Positions 22,201 through 34,200 of a stretch of 64,000 nt of DNA are shown here, one piece after another. Each line of letters opens with the position of its first letter. Position 1 is the stretch's first letter. The position numbers and the translations under genes are program-made. This DNA comes from WTGU01 sp965242855 (GTDB lineage Bacteria > Pseudomonadota > Alphaproteobacteria > UBA828), in assembly GCA_965242855.1 (NCBI GenBank), contig OZ251509.1, positions 1,674,001-1,738,000 on the forward strand, read 5' to 3'. The notes beneath the pieces were generated by a model. It saw only the letters and a list, made by a program, of their open reading frames with translations, had not been told where the DNA came from and did not search any database.

Positions 22201-25200
22201 GATCACGGTCGAGACCGGCCACAGACGGCTCGCAATCTGCTGGTCGCCGAACGTCGGCTTCAGGTCCACGTCGTCGTCCTCGATGGTCAGCGTCACCGAC
22301 GACGGGTTCCCCGCAATCCCCTGACCGTTGCCCGCCGTCGCCGATACCGTCACCGTCTTATCGTTGGCCGCGTCCTCCGCGTCGTTCACCGCCGACACCG
22401 TCACCACGCCCGCGCTCGCCGTCGCGCCCGCCGCCACCGTCAGCGTCCTATTCGTGCTCAAGCGGAAGTCCGACGACGCCGTGTGCAAACCCGCCGACGC
22501 CGTCACCGTCACCGTCGTCGGCTGGCTCGACCGATGCGAGAGCCGCGCCGTCACCGTCGACACACCGCCGCTCTCCGAGATCGACGACGATGACAGAACC
22601 AACGTCACCGAAGGCGCAGCGTCGTCGTCCCTGATCGTCCCCGTCCCGCTCGCCGCGCCCAACGTCGCGTTCACCGGGCCGCTCAGCACGACCGTCACCG
22701 TCTCGTCCGGCTCGTCCGTCGCGTCGCCCGTCACCGTCACCGCGATCGTCTTGCCCGTCTCTTCCGCCGCGAAGGTCAGCGCGCCGGCGGCAAGCGCCGT
22801 GTAGTCCGTCCCCGACGTCGCCGCGCCCCCCGTCCCCTCCGCGTAGGCGACCGTCACCTGCTTGCCGCTCTTCGCGCTCAACATCACCGCGAAGGTCAAC
22901 GTCGCCGTCGATCCCGCCGCTCCCTCCGTCACGCTCGGCGACGAGATCGACAGCGCCGGCGGACCGTCGTCGTCCGCGATGGTCAGCGTCACGGCGGACG
23001 GATCCGCCACCCCGCCGGTACCGCTCGCCGTGGCCGAAACCGTCACCGACTTGTCTGGCCCGTCCGTCGCGTCATCGACCGCCGTCACCGTCACCACGCC
23101 CGCACTGGCCGTCGATCCCGCCGCGATGGTCAGCGTCTTCGCGCTCGAAAGCGTGAACCCGGCGCCCGCCGCCGACACCGTCAGCGTCACCGCCTCGCTG
23201 GATGCCCGGTCCAACGTCGCCGTCACCGTGCTCGCATTGCCCGCCCCGCTCTCGTCGATGGTGTCCGGCTTCAAGGGGTCGGGTTCTGAAAGCGCCAGCG
23301 TCGCCGTCGGCGTGTCTTCGTCGTCGGTGAGCGTGAGGCTCGCACCGGTCACGGCCACGGTCTCCGAGTTGGCGGCGGCCTGGCCGTTGGACGCCGTTCC
23401 CGTCACCGTGACGCTCCGGTCGCCCACGTTGTCGATGGCGTCGTTCACTGCGTTGATCGTCGCCGTGTCCGCAGCGTTCGCCGTCTCCCCCGCCGCAATC
23501 ACGATCACCGCGTCCGAACCCGCCGTGTAGAAACCCGTCACACCCGTCACCGTCACCGTCGTCGCCGCGCTCGATGGACGGCTCAGCGTCGCGCTCACCG
23601 ACGTCGCACCGCCGTCCTCCGCAATCGACGAAGCCGCCAACGCCAGCTTCACACCCGGAGCCGCATCGTCGTCCGTGATGGTCAACGTCTCGCTTGCCGG
23701 GTTCGCCACGCCGTCGCCGCCCGACGCCGTGGCCGAAACCGTCACCGACTTGTCCGGCCCGTCCGTCGCATCGGCAACCGCCGTCACCGTCACCACGCCC
23801 GCGCTGGCCGTCGATCCCGCCCCGATGGTCAGCGTCCTCGCGCTCGACAGCGTGAAGCCGGGGCCGGTAGCCGCCACCGTCAACGTCACCGCTTCGCTCG
23901 ACTTGCCGGAAAGCGTCGCCGTCACCGTCGCCACACCGCCGCTCTCCGAAATCGAAGAAGACGACAGCGATAGCGTGACGGTCGGGGTCGCCTCGTCGTC
24001 GGTCAGCGTCAGGGTGACGTTCGACGGCGCCGCCACACCGTTGCCGCCCGTCACCCTTCCCGAAACCGTCACCTGCTTGTCCGGCGAGTCCATGTCGTTG
24101 CCGTTCGCCGTCACCGTCACCGCCCCGGCGCTGGTGGTGTCTCCTGCCTCAATCGTCAGCGTCTTCGCCGCGCTGAGGGCGAAGTCCGCTCCAACCGCCC
24201 CCGTCCCGGCCGCCGCCTCCACCGTCACCGTCACCGCCTCGCTGGAGACGGCCGAAAGCCTCGCCGTCACCGTCGCAACGCCGCCCGTCTCCGAAATCGA
24301 CGCCGACGACAGCGCCAGCGTCACCGTCGGCAACGCCTCGTCGTCGGTCAGTGTCAGGGTGACGTTCGACGGCGCCGCCACACCGTTGCCGCCCGACGCC
24401 GTTCCCGAAACCGTCACCGACTTGTTCGGCGAGTCCACGTCGTTCCCGTTCGCCGTCACCGTCACCACCCCGGAACTGGTGGTGTCTCCGGCCGCAATCG
24501 TCAGAGTCTTCGCCGCGCTGAGGGCGAAGTCCGCTCCAACCGCCCCCGTTCCGGCCGCCGCATCCACCGTCACCGTCACCGCTTCGCTGGAGACGGCCGA
24601 CAGCGTCGCCGTTACCGACGACACCCCGCCACTCTCCGAGATCGACGCCGACGACAGAACCAGCGTCGCCGTCGGCAACGCCTCGTCGTCCGTCAGCGTC
24701 AGGGTGACGTTCGACGGCGCCGCCACACCGTTGCCGCCCGACGCCGTTCCCGAAACCGTCACCTGCTTGTCCGGCGAGTCCACGTCGTTCCCGTTCGCCG
24801 TCACCGTCACCGCGCCGACGCTGGTGGTGTCTCCGGCCGCAATCGTCAGAGTCTTCGCCGCGCTGAGGGCGAAGTCCGCTCCAACCGCCCCCGCCCCGGC
24901 CGCCGCGCCCACCGTCAACGTCACCGCTTCGCTCGACTTGCCCGAAAGCGTCGCCGTCACCGACGCCGCCCCGCCGGTCTCCGAAATCGACGAGGACGAC
25001 AGCGCCAGGGTCACCGTCGGCAGGCTCTCGTCGTCGGTCAGCGTCAGTGTCAGCGACGATGGCGCCGCCGCGCCGTTGCCGCCCGCCACCGTCCCCGAGA
25101 CCGTCACCTGCTTGTCCGGCGAGTCCATGTCGTTGCCGTTCGCCGTCACCGTCACCGCGCCGCTGCTGGTGGTGTCTCCGGCCGCGATGGTCAGCGTCTT

Positions 25201-28200
25201 CTCGGTGGAAAGATCGAAGTCCGCTCCAGTCGCCCCCGCCCCGGCCGCCGCATCCACCGTCAACGTCACCGCCTCGCTGGAGACGGCCGAAAGGGTCGCC
25301 GTCACCGAGGCCACCCCGCCGCTCTCCGAAATCGAGGACTGCGACAGAACCAGCGCCACCGTCGGCAACGCCTCGTCGTCGGTCAGCGCCAGCGTCACGG
25401 CGGACGGCGACGCCACCCCGTTGCCGCCCGCCGCGGTGGCGGAGATCGTCACCGACTTGTTCCCCGAATGGACGTCGTTGCCGTTCGCCGTAATCGTCAC
25501 CGCGCCGCTGCTGGTGGTGTCTCCGGCCGCGATGGTCAGCGTCTTCTCGGTGGAAAGGTCGAAGTCCACTCCAGTCGCCCCCGTCCCGGCCGCCGCGCCC
25601 ACCGTCAACGTCACCGCCTCGCTGGAGACGGCCGAAAGGGTCGCCGTTACCGACGCCACCCCGCCGCTCTCTGAAATCGAGGACTGCGACAGAACCAGCG
25701 CCACCGTCGGCAGCGCATCGTCGTCCGCCAGCGTCAGCGTCACGGCGGACGGCGGCGCCACCCCGTTGCCGCCCGCCGCGGTGGCGGAGATCGTCACCGA
25801 CTTGTTCCCCGAATGGACATCGTTGCCGTTCGCCGTAATCGTCACCGCCCCGGCGCTCGCCGTCGACCCCGCCGCGATGGTCAGGGTCTTCGCCGCGCTC
25901 AGATCGAAGTCGGCAGCGATCGCCCCCGTCCCGGCCGCCGCATCCACCGTCAACGTCACCGCTTCGCTGGAGGCGCCCGAAAGCGTCGCCGTCACCGACG
26001 ACACCCCGCCCGTCTCCGAAATCGACGACTGCGACAGGACCAGCACCACCGTCGGCAACGCCTCGTCGTCGGTCAGCGCCAGCGCCGCCCCGGTCACGCG
26101 CCCGGTCCCCTGGCCGTTGGCGGCCGTCGCCGTCACCGTCGTCGAACGCCCGCCGCTCCCTTGGTGAACGTCGTCGTTCACCGCGTCGATCGTCGCCGTA
26201 TCCGCGGCGTTCGCCGTGCTCCCCGCCGCGATCACGATAATCGCGTCCGGTCCCGCCGTGTAGAAGCCCGACACGCCCGTCACCGTCACCGTCGTCGCCC
26301 CACTCGACGGGTGCGAGAGCGTCGCGCTCACCGTCGTCGCGCCGCCGTTCTCCGAAATCGACGAGGCCGCCAACGCCAGCGTCACATCCGGCGCATCGTC
26401 GTCATCGGTGATGGTCAGGGTCACGGCGGCCGGATCCGACACCCCGCTGTCGCCGCCCACCGTGGCCGATACCGTCACCGACTTGTCCGGCCCGTCCACC
26501 GTGTCGTCGTTCGCCGTCACCGTCGCCACGCCCGCGCTCGCCGTCGAACCCGCCGCTATCGTCAGCGTCGCCGGGTTCGACAGCGTGAAGTCGCCGTCCA
26601 CCGCGTTCGTCCCCGCCGCCGCCGACACCGTCAACGTCACCGCTTCGCTCGACTTGCCGGAGAGCGCCGCCGTCACCGCGCTGGCGTTGCCCGCGCCGCC
26701 CTCGTCGATCGTATCGGGTTTCGACGGGTCCGGCTCCGACAACGACAGCGTGACGGTCGGCGTGTCTTCGTCGTCGGTCAGCGTGAGGCTCGCACCGGTC
26801 ACGGCCACGGTCTCCGACTCGGCGGCGGCCTGCTCGTTGGCCGCCGTTCCCGTCACCGTGACGCTCCGGCCGCCCACGTTGTCCACGTCGTCGTCCACCG
26901 CGATAATCGTCACGCTGTCCGAAGCGTTCGCCGTCTCCCCCGCCGCGATCACGATCACCGCGTCCGAACCCGCGGTGTAGAAGCCCGCGACCGCCGCCAC
27001 CGTCACCGTCGTCGCCGCGCTCGAGGCGTGCGAGAGCGCCGCGGTCACCGTGGTCGCGCCGCCGTTCTCCGGGATCGAAGAGGACGCCAGCGCCAGAGCC
27101 ACCGAAGGCGCATCATCGTCGTCCGCGATGGTCAGGATCACGGCGGCCGGGTCTGCGACTCCGCTACCGCCCGACGCCGCGGCCGAAACGGTCACCGACT
27201 TGTCCGGCCCGTCCGTCACGTCGTCGTTCGCCGTCACGGTCACGACGCCCGCGCTCACCGTCGATCCCGCCGCGATGGTCAGCGTCGCGCCCGCCTGCGT
27301 GAAGTCGCCGGAAACCGCGTTCGTCCCCGCCGCCACCGACACCGTCAGCGTCACCGCCTCGCTCGACGTCCGGTTCAGCACCGCCGTCACCGCGCTGGCG
27401 TTGCCCACACCGCCCTCGTCGATGGTGTCCGGCTTCGACGGGTCCGGCTCCGACAGTGACAGCGTGACGGTCGGTGTGTCTTCGTCGTCGGCCAGCGTGA
27501 GGCTCGCCCCGGTCACGGCCACGATCTCCGACTCGGCGGCAGCCTGGTCGTTGGCCGCCGTTCCCGTCACCGTGACGCTCCGGTCGCCCACATTGTCCAC
27601 GTCGTCGTCCACCGCGTTGATCGTCGCCGTGTCCGAAGCGTTCGCCGTATCCCCCGCCGCGATGACGATCACCGCGTCCGAACCCGCCGTGTAGAAGCCC
27701 GCGACCGCCTCCACCGTCACCGTCGTCGCCGCGCTCGAGGCGTGCGAAAGCGCCGCGGTCGCCGTGGTCGCGCCGCCGTTCTCCGAAATCGACGAGTCCG
27801 CCAACGCCAGCGTCACCGCGGGCGCATCGTCGTCGTCGGCGATGGTCAGCGTCGCGGCGGCCGGGTCCGCGATTCCGCTATCGCCCGATACGGCGGCCGT
27901 GACCGTCACCGACTTGTCCGGCCCGTCCGTCGCGTCGTCGTTCGCCGTCACCGTCACCGCGCCCGCGCTGGCCGTCGATCCCGCCGCGATGGTCAGCGTC
28001 GCCGGGTTCGACAGCGTGAAGTCGCCATCCGCCGCGTTCGTTCCCGCCGCCGTCGACACCGTCAGCGTCACCGCCTCGCTCGACGCCCGGTCCAGCGCCG
28101 CCGTCACCGCGCTGGCGTTGTTCGCCCCGCCCTCGTCGATCGTGTCGGGTTTCGACGGATCCGGCTCCGACAGCGCCAGCGTGACGGTCGGCGTGTCTTC

Positions 28201-31200
28201 GTCGTCGGTCAGCGTGAGGCTCGCGCCGGTCACGGCCATGGTCTGCGAATCGGCGGCGGCCTGATCGTTGGCCGCCGCGGCGGTCACCGTCACCGTGCGG
28301 TTACCCACGTTGTCGATGGCGTCGTCCACCGCGTTGATCGTCGCCGTGTCCGAAGCGTTCGCCGTCTCCCCCGCCGCGATCACGATCACCGCGTCCGAAT
28401 CCGCGGTGTAGGCGCCCGACACACCCGTCACCGTCACCGTGGTCGCCGCGCTCGACGGATGGCTCAACGCCGCGGTCGCCGTGGTCGCGCCGCCGTTCTC
28501 CGCGATCGAGGAATCCGCCAGCGTCAGCGTCACCGCCGGCGCGTCGTCGTCGTCCGTGATCGTGCCCGTCCCGCTCGCCGCCCCGTCCGGGATCGTCGCG
28601 TTCGACGGGGCGCTCAGCGTCACCACCACCGTCTCGTCCGGCTCGTCCACGGCGTCGCCCGTCACCGTCACCGGGACCGTCTTGCTCGTCTCCCCTGCGG
28701 CGAAGGTCAGCGCGCCGGCGGCAAGGGCCGTATAGTCCGCCCCCGCCGTCGCCGTTCCGCCCGTCCCTTCGGCGTAGGCGACCGTGACTTCCTTGCCGCT
28801 CGCCGCGCTCAACGCCACCGCGAAACTCAACGTCGCCGTCGAACCCGACGCCCCTTCCGCCACGCTCGGCGCGGAGATCGACAGCGCCGGCTGATCGTCG
28901 TCGTCGGCGATGGTCAGCGTGAGATTGGCCGGACCGGTCACCAGGACGTCGTTGTCCGCGCTCCCGGACACGGTGACGGTCTTGTCGTCTTCGTCCAGCG
29001 CGTTGTCCACCGCGGTGATCGTCACCGTTCCGGCGCTGGTCGTCTCTCCCGCCGCGATGGTCAGCGTCGCCGCGGCGCTCAGCGCGAAGTCGCCGTCCGC
29101 GGCGTTCGTCCCCGCCGAAGCCGTCACCGTCACCGTCGTGCCCGCGTCCGACGCCTTGTCCAGCGCCGCGGTCACCGTCGCCGAGCCGGGGTTCGTCCCG
29201 TCGTGCTCGTCGATGGTCGGGGCCGAGAGGACCAGGGTCACCACCGGCGGCTCGACCACGGCCGCGAAGAAGCTCAACGACGCCTCGTCGCCGTCCGCGT
29301 CCGTCGCCGTCCAGGTGTATTCGGCCCGCGCCCGCGTCGCCGTCGGCGCGCCCGAGATCTCGCGCGTCGCCGCGTCGCGGACCACGCCGTCCGGCAGGCC
29401 CGTATGCGGGGCCGCCGCCGTAAGCGCGTAGGTCACCCTTCCGTCGCCGCCCGTCACCTCGGGCAAAGTGAAGGACTCGATCTCCAGGCCCTTGATCCAC
29501 GTCGCGTCGGCGATGGTCTCGTCGCCGAAGGTGGGGATGCCGTCCACCGCCGCGGTGAAGGTGAGCTCCGCCCGGTCGCCGTCGGCGTCCGTCGCCGTCC
29601 AGGTGTAGGCGGTCGCGGCCAGCGTCGCGCTCGGCGTGCCGGAAACCTCGCGCGTCGCCGCGTCGCGGACCACGCCCGCGGGCAGGGCCGGGGTCAGCGC
29701 GTAGGTCAGGTCGCCGTCGCCGCCGGTGGCCGTCGGCAGAGTGAAGGCGGCGACCGCCTCGCGCTCGGTCCACGTCCGGTCGTCGAGGATCGCATCGCCG
29801 AAGCTCGGCAGCAGGTCCTCGTACACCTCCAGATCGAAGGCGAGCTCCGCCCGGTCGCCGTCCTGGTCCGTGGCCCGCCACGTGTATTCGACCGACTCCC
29901 AGACCGCGGTCGGCGTACCTCGCAGCACGCGCCCGTCGAGCTCGACGCCGGCCGGCAGCCCCTCCTGCCTGAGCGCGTGGGTCAACGGGCCGTTGCCGCC
30001 GGTCGCCTCCGGCAGGGTGACCTCGGCGACGAGGGAGCCCTGGCGCCAGGACAGGTCGTCGATGGTCGCGTCGCCGAAGCTCGGCGCGGTGTCCTCGGCC
30101 ACCGTGACGTGGAAGGCGAGGGAGGTTTCGTCGCCGTCGGCGTCCGTCGCCGTCCAGGTGTATTCCGTCCGCGCCGCGGCGGCGTCCGGCGCGCCGCTCA
30201 CCCGGCGGTCCGACCGCGACACCCCGCCGGGCAGCGCCGGCGAGAGGGCGTAGGTCAACGACCCGTTGCCGCCGACCGCCGCCGGCAGGTCCAAGGCGTC
30301 GATCGCGTCGTCCTCGATCCACTCCTGGTCGTCGACCGTCGCCTCGAAGCGCGGCGTCAGGTCGGGCACGACCTGGATGGTGAAGTCGAGCGTCGCCGCG
30401 TCGCCGTCGGTGTCCGTCGCGGTCAACCGGTAGCTGGCCGGGTTCTTGTCGACCGCGGGCGTACCGCTGATCCTGCCGCCGCCGAAGGCGCCGGTCGAAG
30501 AGGCGGAGTAGGCGAGCCCGCGCGGCAGGCTCAAGGTGGCCGCGGACGTGCCCGGCCCGGTCAGCGCGTAGGTGAGCGTCCCGTCGCCGTCGGTCGCCGG
30601 CGGCAGGGTGAAGTCGACCGGCGCGCCCACCGTCCAGACCCGCGCCGGCACCACCGCCGCGCCGAAGGTCGGCGTCGGCTGCGCGGCGCCGCCGACCCTG
30701 AACATGTCGTCGTTCACGATGCTGTTGGTAAAGCGGAGCTGCGCCGCCTTGCCGCCCGGCCCCGTGATGCTGGCGCCTTCCAGGCGCAGCGCGTCGGCCG
30801 CGATGCTGACGCCGTCCGGGTCCCGGTCGCCGTGCTGCACCGTGTAATAGAAGTTCAGATGCGTGCTTCTTAGGGAAGTCAGAGGCCTGCCAAGGTTGTT
30901 GGTCATCGGCACGCGGCGCGTGACGCTGCCGACCTGCAGCGCGATCGTCGGCGTGCCCGTCACCGTCACCGTCTTGCCGTATCCGACTTGGATCTTGAAC
31001 CGCTCGCCGGTGAGGAAGGTGTCGTGGCGGGCCGATCCCAAGAGCTTCACTTCACCTGCCGCCGCCGGGTTGAGGCTGCCGTCCACCTTGAACCGCGCGT
31101 CGTTCGTCAGCGCGTGGCTGCCCAGGTCCAGCACCGCCTTCGCCCCCCCCACCACGTTGCCGCGCAGGGTGACGCCGTCGGGGAGCGTCAAGGCGCCGGC

Positions 31201-34200
31201 GGCGATGGAGATGCCGTCCGGGTCCCGGTCGGACGGCCCCACCGTGTGACTGAACTGCAACTGCCGGGAGGGGCTGCCCAACGGCTTGCCGTTCAGCCGG
31301 TGCGTGGCGGCGCCGATGGCGAGCGCCAGCTGCGGAGACCCGCCGCTCACGACGATCGGGAGGTCGAACCGGACCCTTACCTGTATCTCTTCCCCAAGTG
31401 TGAACGTTTGGTTGCTCCGCGGGCGGAAGATCACGCTGACCGTGTCCACGCGCGGCTTCCTGGCGGCGCCGGTCACCTTGTGCGCGGCCTGGGCGCCCAG
31501 CGCGTGGCTGCCCAGGGCGAGGTTCACCGGGTTGCCTTCCCGCCGCTTCAGGGAGGAGCCGGTCAGCGCGCCCTCCGCGATGGAGATGCCGTCCGGGTCC
31601 CGGTCCGTGCTCTGGACCGTGTATTCGTAATAGAGGCTGCGGGCGTGCTGGGCCCCGATCCGGGTGTTGAGCGTGGCGTAGCGCGTGCGTGGCGGGGCCC
31701 GGCGCGTGTTGTCGCCGATGGTCAGCGCCAGGCGAGTAGACCCGTCCGACAGATTGTTGACGAGATCGCTGAAGGTCACCGTCACCCTGATCTTCTCGCC
31801 CGCGCTATAGCCGGCGCTGTACGCCGGGGTCGAGCTGATGGAAACGCCGGTCACCGTGGCGGCGCGTCCGTCCACCTTGTGCGACGTCTGGTTGCCGAGC
31901 GCGTGGCTGCCGAGATCGACCCGGCCGTTGAGGAACTGATCGAAGCCGCCGCCGGTGCTGTAGGTGATCGCGCCATTGGAGATCAGCGCCCGCGCGCCGA
32001 TGGAAATGCCGTCGGCGTCGTGGTCGGGATCCTGCACCGTGTAGCGGAAGTCCACGGTGCGCCCGCTCGAGGCGTGGTAGGACGCCGTCCGCGTCGTCCC
32101 GCCGATGGCGAGCGTCAGCTCCGGCCAGAAATCCCTGCCGTTGAAGGTCGCCTTGCTCACCCGCACCGCCTTGCTGAACGTGACCCGCGCCTCGATGGTC
32201 TCGCCGTGGTCGTACCAGCCGTCGCTCTGGAACGACCGGATGGAGACGCCGGTCACCGTCGGCGCCGCGGTGTCGGCGCCGTTCACCTTGTGCGACGCTT
32301 GGTTGCCGAGCGCGTGGCCGCCGAAGCCGAGGCCCGCGTTCGTACCGGCGACGTTGCGGATCGTCCCGCCGTTCAGGGTCAGCGCGCCGGCGGCGATGGA
32401 GAGGCCGTCGGGGTCGACGTCCGCCGCCGCCACGACGCGGCGGAAGATCTGCTTCGTCGGACTGGTTCCGGCGCGGTTCCAGGCCGCCTGCGCGGTCGCC
32501 GTTCCCAGGGTGAGCGCCAGGTTGGGCGTTCCCGAAACGCCCACCGCCTGATCGAAGCGCACCTCCACCTCCATGGTCTCGCCGTAGGAGTAGGTGTCGC
32601 CGCTCGCGGGCGTCGAAATCACCCGGACCCCGGTCACGGCCGGGGCGCGCCCGGCGCTCCCGTCCACCTTGTGCGACGCCTGCGCGCCCAGCGCGTGGCT
32701 CCCCAGCCCCAGGATCGCGTTGTTCCCCGCCGCGTCGCGGATCAGCCCGCCGTTCAGGTCCAGCGCGCCGGCGGCGACGGAGATGCCGTCCGTATCCCGG
32801 TCCTCCGCCTGCACGGTGTAGCGGAAGCGGAGCGTCCCGTCGGAAACGGAGAGGAACGACGCCTGCCGCGTTCTCCCGCCGATGGCGAGCGCGAGCCGCG
32901 GCGCGCCGCGCACCATCATGGCGCCCGCGCCCGCGCGCTCGAAGGTCACGTCCACCCGGATTTCCTCGCTGGCGCCGTAGGTATCCCCGGAGAGCGGCGT
33001 GGAGGCGACGGCGACCCCGCTCGCCACCGGGCGGGCGCCGGCGGCCTTGAGATGGAACACCAGCGTCGCGGCGTCGCCGTGGGAATCGGTCGCGGTCAGC
33101 GTGTAGGTGGTGCGCGGGCTCTCCATCCCCGGCGTTCCGGAAAGCAGGCCCGAGGAGGCGTTCACGCCCAACCCTTCCGGCAGCGTCGGCGACACGGCGT
33201 AGCGCAGCGGCCCATCGCCGCCGGTCGCGGTGGGCAGCGCGTGGCGCGCCGTCGTCCCCACGGCCAGGGCCAGGTCGGGGCCGGCCGCGGCGCCGAACAC
33301 CGGCCACAGGCCGGTCATGCTCCCATCCACCTTGGCGCTGGCGAAGGCCGCCCGCGCGTGGCTGCCCAGACCGAGCGCCGCATCCTGGCCGTCGGCGTCG
33401 CGGATGGTCGCGCCGTTCAGCGTCAGCGCCCCCGCGGCGACGCCGAGCCCGTCGGCGTCCACGTCCGCCGCTGCCACCGTGTAGGAGAAGCGGAGGTAGG
33501 CGTTGCCGGCGCCGGCGGCGGCGACGGCCTGGCGGGTCCGGCCGCCGATGGCGAGCGCGAGCCGCGGCGCGCCCGTCGCCGTCACCGTCTGGTCGAAGTC
33601 GACCTGGACGGTGATCGTCGCGCTCCGGGTGTACGTGCCCGCCTGCTGCGGCGTGGAGTGGACGCTCACGCCGGTGACGCGCGGCGGGCTGCCCACCTGG
33701 TGGCCGTTGGCGTTGGCGATGGCGTGTGAGCCCAGGCCGAGCGCGGCCCGGGTCGCGCCGTCGGCCGCGTCGAAGATGCCGCCGTTGCCGGTGGCGGGAT
33801 GCGCGAGCGCGCCCGAGCCGATGCTCACGCCGTCGGTGTCGTAGTCCTCCTGCCGCACGGTGTAGTCGAACACCAGATAGCCGTTCTGCGTTCCGGCGTA
33901 GGCCGCCTGCCGCGTCACGCCGCCGACGTCGAGGGCGAGGGTCGGGACCCCCGTCACGGTCACCCCTTTGTCGAACTTGACCCCGGCCTTGATCATGGCG
34001 CCCGGCGGGTACATGGAGTGCGCCGCCGGGGTGGAGAGGAACTTCACGTCCGAGACCCTCGGCGCTCGGGCCGACGCCACGGTGAGGGGGAAGGTGAGCG
34101 CCGTCGCGTCGCCGTCGCCGTCGGTCGCCGTCCACGTCCAGGTGGTCCGCTCCACCGACCCCGGGGGCGTGCCGGACAGCACGCGGGTCGCGCCGTCGAA

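Noticed and set aside
10837..24698. Long direct repeats considered as a CRISPR array or transposon array
   Set aside because: The unit is 3.4 kb, in frame, without spacers or terminal inverted repeats, and fully coding for Calx-beta-like modules.
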